Origin: DASWIG01 sp965371445 | Lineage (GTDB): Bacteria; Acidobacteriota; Thermoanaerobaculia; Multivoradales; J023 | Assembly: GCA_965371445.1 (NCBI GenBank) | Contig: CBDUYN010000268.1 | Span: forward strand, 1-10,080 | Direction: 5' to 3' | Length of the DNA stretch: 10,080 nt | Shown: one piece after another, positions 1-5,711 of the stretch | Layout: every line of letters begins with the position of its first letter | Position numbering within the stretch: position 1 is the first letter of the stretch | Program-made: the position numbers and the translations under genes | The notes under the pieces: generated by a model | Told to the model about the DNA's origin: nothing | Databases searched by the model: none | What the model saw: only the letters and a program-made list of their open reading frames with translations

Positions 1-55
1 GGCGAACCGGCGGCCGGCGAACCGGCGGCCGGCGAACCGGCGGCCGGCGAACCGG
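1..55 (+). repeat. 15-bp hairpin tandem repeat, 3.67 visible copies, in the edge CDS
   Basis: The unit GGCGAACCGGCGGCC repeats without any mismatch three full times plus ten bases, and periodicity stops at base 56. Rotated to GCCGGCGAACCGGCG, each unit is a small stem-loop: GCCGG pairs with CCGGC around CGAA (UUCG on the other strand). The array is in frame with the downstream coding sequence and is read as Gly-Glu-Pro-Ala-Ala units. It runs to the first base of the window, so its full length is unknown. The same unit ends the window in inverted orientation. Confidence 0.95.
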
Positions 56-660
56 AGATCGCAGCCGTGGAGACGATGAAGCCGGCGGCTGTGGAGAGCC
101 CCGCAGAGGCGTCCACGAGCGACGTGGCTGCGCCAGAGCCCGGCGAGCCCTCACCGGTTCGCCGGCCGCCGCTTCCGGAGCCGCTACCGGTGAGCACGGC
201 GTCTTCGCCGTCACCCGCTCAGCCGGACCCGGCACCAGCTCCCGCATCGCCGGTAGCGGCGCCGAGAGTGGCCGCTCCGGCGGCTCCCCCGGTGGTCGCC
301 GCGGCTCCGGCGGCCGCGCTACCCCCGGCCGCTGCATCCGCCGCTCCTCGCCCTCGTAAATCGCGTCTGGGTGGAATCGATGCGCTTGCGGAGCTCGAAA
401 AGCTTCGGCGACAGGCGCTGCACCCCAGGCCCGGCCGCGCGTCGGTCCGCAACGGACGCGAAATTCGCCGCGAGGTCGAGGTCTGTCTCGCTCCGGACGA
501 TTTTCGGCGCACTCACCGCTTCTCCCTGACCCTGCAACTGGAGGACAGGGATCAGCAGGTGGTCGACGAGGTGCGTCACGTCCACGTCGATTTTGAAGAC
601 ATGAGCTCCCTTGAGGAGCTCCAGTTGCGCTTCATGATCGCCCTCAACACGAAGACCTGA
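1..660 (+). CDS. Ala/Pro-rich protein of unknown function, 5'-truncated by the window edge
   Basis: The frame is open from base 1 to the TGA at 658-660, giving 219 visible codons; the start lies outside. A GTG at 67 is an in-frame start candidate, but the upstream codons (GEPAA units) continue the same composition, so I infer that the gene is longer. Codons 1 to about 117 are low-complexity Ala/Pro/Glu sequence, probably a disordered linker. From about base 364 composition changes to an ordinary folded-looking C-terminus of about 100 residues: a helix (ALAELEKLRRQAL), then apparent beta strands (REVEVCLAPDD, HRFSLTLQLED, VRHVHVDFED) and a final helix (SLEELQLRFMIALN). I do not recognise this domain. 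There is no signal peptide or membrane segment in the visible part. nrdR begins 30 nt downstream, so co-transcription is plausible. Reading frame is certain; function is unknown. Confidence 0.75.
   Translation, partial: GEPAAGEPAAGEPAAGEPEIAAVETMKPAAVESPAEASTSDVAAPEPGEPSPVRRPPLPEPLPVSTASSPSPAQPDPAPAPASPVAAPRVAAPAAPPVVAAAPAAALPPAAASAAPRPRKSRLGGIDALAELEKLRRQALHPRPGRASVRNGREIRREVEVCLAPDDFRRTHRFSLTLQLEDRDQQVVDEVRHVHVDFEDMSSLEELQLRFMIALNTKT
154..171 (-). repeat. Single inverted copy of the 15-bp repeat inside the edge CDS
   Basis: CCGGTTCGCCGGCCGCCG is the reverse complement of the array unit, about 1.2 copies long and perfect. It lies 98 bp downstream of the array within the same reading frame, where it is read as Pro-Val-Arg-Arg-Pro-Pro. 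The same DNA word therefore occurs in both orientations in one gene and encodes different peptides, which argues for a DNA-level repeat and not for a duplicated peptide. Confidence 0.8.
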
Positions 661-690
661 GAATCGCGCCACGACGAGCGCGCCAATCGA

Positions 691-1182
691 ATGAGGTGTC
701 CGTTCTGTTCCAAGAATAACGACCGGGTCGTCGACTCCCGCGAAAGCCGTGACGCTGTGACGATCCGGCGCCGGCGGGAGTGTCTCGACTGCCATCGGCG
801 TTTCACCTCGTACGAGCAGATCGAGGACATTCCGTACATGGTCGTGAAAAGCGACGGACGGCGCGAGCCCTGGAACCACGGCAAGCTGATGGCGGGCTTG
901 AGAAAAGCCTGCGAGAAGCGGCCTATTCCTGCCAACGACCTAGAGGAGGCTGTCGAGACGATCGAGACGAGGCTTCACCAGCGCGAGGAGCGGGAGATTG
1001 GCACCCGGGAGGTCGGGGCGATGGTGATGGATGCCCTGCGCCAGCTCGATCCCGTGGCCTATGTGCGGTTCGCTTCCGTTTACCGCCGGTTTGAAGACGT
1101 CGGTGCCTTCGTGGAAGAGGTACGCAGCCTCCTCCACGACACCCCGACGCTCGACCCTGAGCCGGGCGCCCCGGAGCGGTGA
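691..1182 (+). CDS. nrdR: NrdR, zinc- and nucleotide-binding repressor of ribonucleotide reductase genes
   Basis: This 163-residue protein has the family's usual length and layout. A zinc ribbon at the N-terminus has Cys pairs C3/C6 (MRCPFC) and C31/C34 (CLDC), followed by an ATP-cone domain from about residue 49 to 139, with the typical stretch VKSDGRREPWNHGKLMAGL and the conserved end YVRFASVYRRFEDV. By family knowledge NrdR senses ATP/dATP through the ATP cone and represses nrd operons by binding NrdR boxes. I saw no NrdR-box pair in the short gap upstream, and no nrd gene is in the window. ATG at 691 is fixed by the zinc-ribbon start; its ribosome-binding site is weak. It sits 30 nt after the edge CDS and 58 nt before lon. 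Identification is firm. Confidence 0.97.
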   Translation: MRCPFCSKNNDRVVDSRESRDAVTIRRRRECLDCHRRFTSYEQIEDIPYMVVKSDGRREPWNHGKLMAGLRKACEKRPIPANDLEEAVETIETRLHQREEREIGTREVGAMVMDALRQLDPVAYVRFASVYRRFEDVGAFVEEVRSLLHDTPTLDPEPGAPER

Positions 1183-1240
1183 TCCGCGGCCGTCGCCGTG
1201 GCGCAGATTCTCTTACACCCCGATTGCGACGAGAGAGGTC

Positions 1241-3661
1241 ATGGCCCAGAACCGTCCGTCCGAGGACATTGAGTCTCTGAAGGTCCCCGACGTTTTACCG
1301 GTGCTGCCGCTCAAGGACACCGTCGTCTTCCCCTATGTCATCGTCCCCTTGTCGCTCGGAGCGGAGGCGAGCATCCTGGCGGTGGACCAGGCACTTTCCC
1401 GCGATCGGATGGTGATGTTGGTGACCCAGAAGGATGCGTCCGAGGACACACCGCTTCCGGAAGGGCTCTTCACGGTGGGCACGGTGGGCATGATCCTTCG
1501 CATGCTGAAGCTCCCCGACGGCCGGATCCGGATCCTGGTCCAGGGCCTGGCCCGAGCCGGGCTCCAGCGAATCACCCGAAGCGAACCGTTCTTTCAAGCC
1601 CGTATTGAGCGCCTCGACCGCGAGGAGGGCGAGCGTCCGTCGCCTCGCCGCCGGAAAAAGGCCCAAGAGGAACTCGAGAGGACAGCGCTTGTACGCAGCG
1701 TCCGCGATGATCTGGAGAGGGCCGTTCATCTCGGCCGCAGCCTCTCTCCCGAAGTCATGGTGGTCGCCGCAAATCTCGACGACCCGGGCCGCCTGGCGGA
1801 CCTTGTCGCGTCGAACCTGGAGCTCGAGGTCCAGGATGCACAGGCCTTGCTCGAGACTTTCGATGCGAGCGAACGGCTACGCGCGGTGAGCGAGCACCTG
1901 AATCGCGAGATCGATCTGCTCAACATGCAGCACGAGATCTCGTCGCAGGCGCGCGACGAGATCGACCGCAGCCAACGCGAGTACTTTCTGAGGCAGCAGC
2001 TCAAGGCCATTCGCCAAGAGCTGGGCGAAGCCGACGAGCTTGCCGAGGAGGTCGAGAGCTACCGGCAGCTGGCGAGTGACAAAGAGCTCCACGAAGAGGC
2101 CCGTCACGAGATCGAAAAGCAGCTGCAGCGCTTGGAGCGCTCTCATCCCGACAGCGCCGAAACGACGGTGATCCGTACGTACCTCGACTGGTTGACGGGC
2201 CTTCCCTGGGGCGCGACAAGTGCGGACAACCTCGACCTGGATCATGCTCGAGCGGTGCTCGACGAGGATCATTACGACCTGGAGAAGGTCAAGGAGAGGA
2301 TCGTCGAGTTCTTGGCGGTACGTAAGCTCAAGGCCGACAGCAAAGGGCCGATCCTTTGCTTCGTGGGCCCTCCGGGGGTCGGTAAGACCTCTCTCGGACG
2401 CTCAATTGCCCGTGCCATGGGGCGCAAGTTCACCCGCCTCTCCTTGGGTGGTGTCCGCGACGAAGCGGAAATCCGTGGCCACCGTCGGACCTATGTCGGC
2501 GCGATGCCAGGGCGCATCATCCAGGGTATCCACCAGGTGGGGACCTCGAACCCGGTCTTCATGCTGGATGAAATCGACAAGATCGGCGCCGACTACCGCG
2601 GAGATCCTTCCTCGGCGCTCCTGGAGGTCCTCGATCCGGAGCAGAACGACACCTTCCGGGATCACTATCTCGGAGTACCCTACGACCTGTCGCGGGTCAT
2701 CTTCATCACGACCGCGAACCTCCTCGATCCGATCCAGCCGGCATTTCTCGACCGCATGGAGGTGCTCCGCCTGTCCGGTTACACCGAGGAGGAAAAGCTG
2801 GAGATTGCGCGGGCGCACCTCGTCCCCAAGCAATGCGAAGAGAACGGGCTCGATTCCGGTCAGGTGCGTTTCACCGACCCTGGGCTCCGCAAGATCATCC
2901 GTGCCTACACGCGCGAGGCGGGTCTGCGCAACTTCGAACGCGAGATCGCCGCCGTATGCCGAAAGGTCGCCGTCCAGGTCGCCCGCGGCCGCTCGGCTCA
3001 GGTGGTGGTCTCTGTGAAGCGTGCCGAGCGTTTCTTGGGGCCGGAGAAGCATTTCAACGAGGTGTTGCTCGATCGCGACCGGGTCGGGGTGGCGACCGGC
3101 CTCGCCTGGACCGCTGCCGGGGGCGACCTGCTCTTGATCGAGGTGGTGGCGGTCCCCGGCAAGGGAAAGCTTCTGCTGACCGGTCAACTCGGGGACGTCA
3201 TGAAGGAATCGGCCCAGGCGGCTCTCTCCTATGCCCGGACCTATGCTGCGGCGAACGGTTACGATGCGGAGCTTTTCACCTCCCACGACCTCCACGTCCA
3301 TGCTCCGGCCGGATCGATTCCCAAGGATGGACCCTCGGCCGGTATCACGATCGCCACGGCCATCGTTTCCGTGCTGACCGGTAAAGCGGTGGATCGTACG
3401 GTCGCGATGACCGGTGAGATCACGCTGCGCGGCGAGATCCTGCCGATCGGCGGGTTCAAGGAAAAGGCGCTGGCGGCGCGGGCCGCGGGAATCAAGACCG
3501 TCCTCGTGCCGCGGCTCAACGAGCGTGACCTGCCGGAGATCCCGGCTTCGCTGCGCAGGTCCATGGAGATTTGCTTCGTCGATCACGTCGAAGAGGTCCT
3601 GGAGCGAACGCTGAAGATTGAGGAGTCCGCCGCGGATGCCCCGCAAGACGCAATCTCGTAA
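1241..3661 (+). CDS. lon: Lon, ATP-dependent serine protease (LonA type)
   Basis: The product is 806 residues, the normal LonA length. Order: N-terminal substrate-binding domain (about 18-215, beginning VLPVLPLKDTVVFPYVIVP), coiled-coil region (about 215-330), AAA+ module with Walker A GPPGVGKT at 376-383 (Lys382) and Walker B MLDEIDK at 441-447, then the protease domain with the Ser-Lys dyad: Ser699 in PKDGPSAG and Lys742 in GGFKEKAL. The spacing of 43 residues matches S679/K722 of E. coli Lon. It degrades misfolded and regulatory proteins in the cytoplasm. The open frame extends back to 1031 inside nrdR, but ATG 1241 is the only start fitting the family N-terminus and lying after the nrdR stop; a GAGAGAGG tract just before it is a closely spaced, weak SD. 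No heat-shock (CIRCE-type) repeat is evident upstream. All key residues are present, so it should be active. Confidence 0.98.
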   Translation: MAQNRPSEDIESLKVPDVLPVLPLKDTVVFPYVIVPLSLGAEASILAVDQALSRDRMVMLVTQKDASEDTPLPEGLFTVGTVGMILRMLKLPDGRIRILVQGLARAGLQRITRSEPFFQARIERLDREEGERPSPRRRKKAQEELERTALVRSVRDDLERAVHLGRSLSPEVMVVAANLDDPGRLADLVASNLELEVQDAQALLETFDASERLRAVSEHLNREIDLLNMQHEISSQARDEIDRSQREYFLRQQLKAIRQELGEADELAEEVESYRQLASDKELHEEARHEIEKQLQRLERSHPDSAETTVIRTYLDWLTGLPWGATSADNLDLDHARAVLDEDHYDLEKVKERIVEFLAVRKLKADSKGPILCFVGPPGVGKTSLGRSIARAMGRKFTRLSLGGVRDEAEIRGHRRTYVGAMPGRIIQGIHQVGTSNPVFMLDEIDKIGADYRGDPSSALLEVLDPEQNDTFRDHYLGVPYDLSRVIFITTANLLDPIQPAFLDRMEVLRLSGYTEEEKLEIARAHLVPKQCEENGLDSGQVRFTDPGLRKIIRAYTREAGLRNFEREIAAVCRKVAVQVARGRSAQVVVSVKRAERFLGPEKHFNEVLLDRDRVGVATGLAWTAAGGDLLLIEVVAVPGKGKLLLTGQLGDVMKESAQAALSYARTYAAANGYDAELFTSHDLHVHAPAGSIPKDGPSAGITIATAIVSVLTGKAVDRTVAMTGEITLRGEILPIGGFKEKALAARAAGIKTVLVPRLNERDLPEIPASLRRSMEICFVDHVEEVLERTLKIEESAADAPQDAIS

Positions 3662-3684
3662 CCGAGCGTCGATCATGCTTCGGC

Positions 3685-3692
3685 GAGGAGGG
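3685..3692 (+). promoter_or_regulatory. Ribosome-binding site of thiL
   Basis: GAGGAGGG with 7-8 nt spacing to the GTG at 3700. It decides the GTG start: the nearby ATG at 3674 is in another frame and has no SD. Confidence 0.8.
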
Positions 3693-3699
3693 TCAAGCC

Positions 3700-4689
3700 G
3701 TGCCTCGCCCGAGAGATGAAGACGAGCTCATAGCCTGGCTAAGGCGCTACAGCGCACGCGGTGGAAGGCAATGGATCGGCGACGACGCGGCGATCCTGCC
3801 CGCCGAGAGCTTGGCGGTGACGACCGACACCCAGATCGAGGGCGTCCACTTCATCTCAGGTCTCGATCCGGCGATCGTCGCCCGTCGGCTCCTCGCGGTC
3901 AACCTCTCGGACCTCGCAGCGACAGGTGCACGTCCACGCTATGCGCTGCTTGTCCTCGCTGCACCGGCGAGCTTCGATCATGGTCGGTTTTTTCGAGCCC
4001 TCGTGGCGAAGACGCGGCGCTACGGTATGGAGCTCATCGGCGGCGACCTGGCGAAAAGCTCCTCCATCACGGCGGTGCTCACGGTCTTCGGAAGCCGATA
4101 TGACAACGGACGCTGGCTTGAGCGCGGTGATGCTGAAGAGGGACAGATCCTCTGGTCAGGTGGGTTTCTCGGCGAATCGGCGGCGGGAGCCCACCTCCTC
4201 GGCCGCGGCGCGGCGCTTGTGGGACGCCAGGTGCGCTTGCCCGAAAGCTTGGCGGCGCCGCCGAGCGTTTTGGCCGCGGCGCGGCGCGCCGTGCGGCGAC
4301 ACCTGGAGCCGCAGCCGCAGCTTGACCTGGGTCGATGGTTGAGCCGGCAAAGAAAAGGTGCGGCCATCGACTGCTCCGACGCCTTGGCGCGGGACCTTCA
4401 CCGTTTGTGCCGCGAGAGCGGTGCCGGCGCCGAGGTGGATCTCGCGGCGCTGCCCCGCGGGCGCAACTTTCAGAAGCTCTGTGAAACGATCGGCTGCGAC
4501 GCTCGGGAGCTTGCGCTCGGTGGTGGGGAGGACTACGTGTTGCTCTTCACCTTGGAGCCGGGGCTTCGACCACCGCGCGAGCTGGGTTGCCACCCCATCG
4601 GCAGGATTTGCCGAGGTTCCAAGGTCGAAGTCGTCGACGGCAAGCATCGCAACGAGCTCCCTCCCCTGGGATGGGATCATCTGCGCTAG
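3700..4689 (+). CDS. thiL: ThiL, thiamine-monophosphate kinase
   Basis: ThiL phosphorylates thiamine monophosphate with ATP to give thiamine diphosphate, the last step of cofactor synthesis, in the cytoplasm. The 329-residue product has the AIR-synthase-like (PurM) fold motifs in order: GDDAA at 27-31 (metal), TDTQIEGVHF at 42-51, NLSDLAATGARP at 68-79, GGD at 114-116, SDAL at 226-229 and GGGEDYVLLFT at 274-284. The start is GTG with a good SD. Deviations: the fourth motif reads DCSDAL where DISDGL is usual (Gly to Ala), and GGD is followed by Leu-Ala in place of the usual Thr-rich stretch. The metal-binding acidic residues remain, so I expect activity. It lies 38 nt after lon with no terminator, suggesting read-through; no other thiamine gene is visible. 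The region just upstream of its stop is followed by a terminator that mainly serves the convergent gene. Confidence 0.94.
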   Translation: MPRPRDEDELIAWLRRYSARGGRQWIGDDAAILPAESLAVTTDTQIEGVHFISGLDPAIVARRLLAVNLSDLAATGARPRYALLVLAAPASFDHGRFFRALVAKTRRYGMELIGGDLAKSSSITAVLTVFGSRYDNGRWLERGDAEEGQILWSGGFLGESAAGAHLLGRGAALVGRQVRLPESLAAPPSVLAAARRAVRRHLEPQPQLDLGRWLSRQRKGAAIDCSDALARDLHRLCRESGAGAEVDLAALPRGRNFQKLCETIGCDARELALGGGEDYVLLFTLEPGLRPPRELGCHPIGRICRGSKVEVVDGKHRNELPPLGWDHLR

Positions 4690-4700
4690 CCGGAGCGAGC

Positions 4701-4730
4701 AAGAAAAGACCCCGCCGGAAAGGCGGGGTC
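4701..4730 (-). terminator. Intrinsic terminator between convergent thiL and the HTH gene
   Basis: GACCCCGCC (4708-4716) pairs perfectly over 9 bp with GGCGGGGTC (4722-4730) around the loop GGAAA. On the minus strand the hairpin is followed at once by UUUUCUU (complement of 4707-4701), the signature of an intrinsic terminator for the leftward gene ending at 4779. On the plus strand no U-tract follows, so it is a poorer terminator for thiL, whose stop is 18 nt upstream. Confidence 0.88.
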
Positions 4731-4747
4731 CTCGAAAGCCTCGCGTA

Positions 4748-4762
4748 GGGCTTTGAAAGCCC
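4748..4762. repeat. Second small hairpin in the convergent intergenic region
   Basis: GGGCTTT and AAAGCCC are perfect 7-bp inverted arms around a central G (a 5-bp stem with a 5-nt loop when folded). It lies 17 nt after the stop of the minus-strand HTH gene and precedes the main terminator hairpin. It has no U-tract on either strand, so it may only protect the 3' end. Confidence 0.55.
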
Positions 4763-4778
4763 AACGTCCGGGCCAGGA

Positions 4779-5522
4779 TTACCTGCCCTGAAGGACGACC
4801 TGAGCCTTGAGGGGCCTGGCGAGCTTCTTCTCCATCCTGGCGATGGCACGCTCTGCCTTCTGCAAGGCCTTCTCGAGAGTCTTGACCCGCGTGGTGAGCT
4901 CGGCCTCGCTGGCGACCGCTTTCGGACGGCCGGGGCCGCGGCGAGCGGGTGCAGCCGCTTTTTTGGCAGTGGGTTTGGCCTTGGCGGCACGCTTCTTTCC
5001 CGAGCCGGCCTTGCGCCCGACCTTGCTCGTCTGACGCAAGTTCGTGAAAACCTCCACCGCGTCAGGCAGGAAGCGGCGCGAGCGCCCAGTTCCCTTGTGC
5101 GGGATCTTCCTGAGGCTGTTCTTCACGTAGCGCAAGAGCGTCGGGTAGGAGATCTTGGTCAACTTGCCGATCTCGGTGAGCGTCAGAAGTTGCTCCGCAG
5201 CCTTCTCTGGGGCGGCGGCAGCCTTGTTCGGGGCCGCTGCGGCCTTCTTCGTCGGCTTTCTACCCCGCCGCTTCGCCGGCGCAGCCGCCGTCTGGGCAGC
5301 CGCTGCGGTCGCGGTCTTGCGCGGCCGGCCGCGGCGTCCGATGTTCTCCTTCTTCAGCTCCGCGAAGACCGCCAGGGCTCCCTCGGGATAACGCTGGGAA
5401 CGGCCGGATCCCTTGGAAGGGATGCGGCTCTGATAGAGCTTCTTGTAGCGCTGCAAGGTGGGCATCGAGATCTTGGTCTTCTTTGCCACCTCCGTCAGGG
5501 TGTAGAGCTTTGCGTCTGGCAT
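4779..5522 (-). CDS. Basic DNA-binding protein with duplicated HTH modules, AT-hook-like tails and a coiled coil
   Basis: The 247-residue protein is built as module-tail-module-tail-coiled coil. HTH module 1 (about 6-61, LYTLTEVAKKTKISMPTLQRY) and module 2 (about 112-167, LLTLTEIGKLTKISYPTLLRY) align without gaps at an offset of 106 residues and share IP.KG.GRS.R; the fold looks MerR/excisionase-like. The tails are Lys/Ala/Pro-rich like histone H1 and carry AT-hook-like cores: RRGRPRK (63-69), RRGRKP (85-90) and GPGRPK (196-201). Residues about 206-236 form a likely dimerising coiled coil (LTTRVKTLEKALQKAERAIARMEKKL). No enzymatic or ligand-binding domain is present. I infer a cytoplasmic nucleoid-associated or global regulatory protein; target genes are unknown. 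ATG 5522 is chosen for the strong SD 7 nt upstream; a longer frame back to a TTG at 5606 would start on the promoter's -35 box. The gene is monocistronic with its own promoter and terminator. Confidence 0.87.
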   Translation of the reverse strand: MPDAKLYTLTEVAKKTKISMPTLQRYKKLYQSRIPSKGSGRSQRYPEGALAVFAELKKENIGRRGRPRKTATAAAAQTAAAPAKRRGRKPTKKAAAAPNKAAAAPEKAAEQLLTLTEIGKLTKISYPTLLRYVKNSLRKIPHKGTGRSRRFLPDAVEVFTNLRQTSKVGRKAGSGKKRAAKAKPTAKKAAAPARRGPGRPKAVASEAELTTRVKTLEKALQKAERAIARMEKKLARPLKAQVVLQGR

Positions 5523-5529
5523 GGTCGTT

Positions 5530-5538
5530 ACCTCCTTT
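5530..5538 (-). promoter_or_regulatory. Strong ribosome-binding site of the HTH gene
   Basis: On the minus strand AAAGGAGGT, almost the full anti-SD complement, lies 7 nt before ATG 5522. It fixes the start and suggests high translation, as expected for an abundant DNA-binding protein. Confidence 0.9.
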
Positions 5539-5577
5539 GCCGTTGATTTGGGGTTCGAGTCATGAGCAGTCTCGTCA

Positions 5578-5606
5578 TTTCTAAGATAACCTCTTGGAAA
5601 TGTCAA
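5578..5606 (-). promoter_or_regulatory. Sigma-70-type promoter of the HTH gene
   Basis: On the minus strand a perfect -35 box TTGACA (complement of 5601-5606) is followed after exactly 17 nt by TAGAAA (complement of 5578-5583), a 4-of-6 match to TATAAT. The surrounding DNA is clearly more AT-rich than the rest of the window. Transcription would start near 5571, giving a leader of about 50 nt. The rest of the 5523-5711 gap holds only weak inverted repeats, including GGGA-ATTC-TCCC at 5615-5626 just upstream of the -35 box. Confidence 0.68.
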
Positions 5607-5711
5607 GGGGTGTTGGGAATTCTCCCGGATTGGAAGGTTCCAGGAGCCGCCGATCCGATCCCCATTTTCGGGTGGGATGGAAGCCGGGTGGCGCCCGATC
5701 GTTACGCCACG

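Noticed and set aside
1031..1240. Longer Lon starting inside nrdR
   Set aside because: The extra N-terminus is the out-of-frame shadow of nrdR. Family alignment and the position after the nrdR stop support ATG 1241.
2402..3676. Minus-strand open frame of 424 codons opposite lon
   Set aside because: It is an antisense shadow of the firmly identified Lon AAA+ and protease domains, with no recognisable motif of its own.
4844..4858. TGGCACG resembling the -24 box of a sigma-54 promoter
   Set aside because: The -12 element is out of register, and the site lies inside the coding sequence of the opposite-strand gene.
5523..5606. N-terminal extension of the HTH protein from a TTG at 5606
   Set aside because: The TTG is part of the TTGACA -35 box, and the strong SD sits directly before ATG 5522.
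5688..5710. Hairpin GTGGCG/CGCCAC as terminator of the sigma-54 activator gene
   Set aside because: The stem is only 6 bp with an 11-nt loop, and no U-tract follows on the minus strand.
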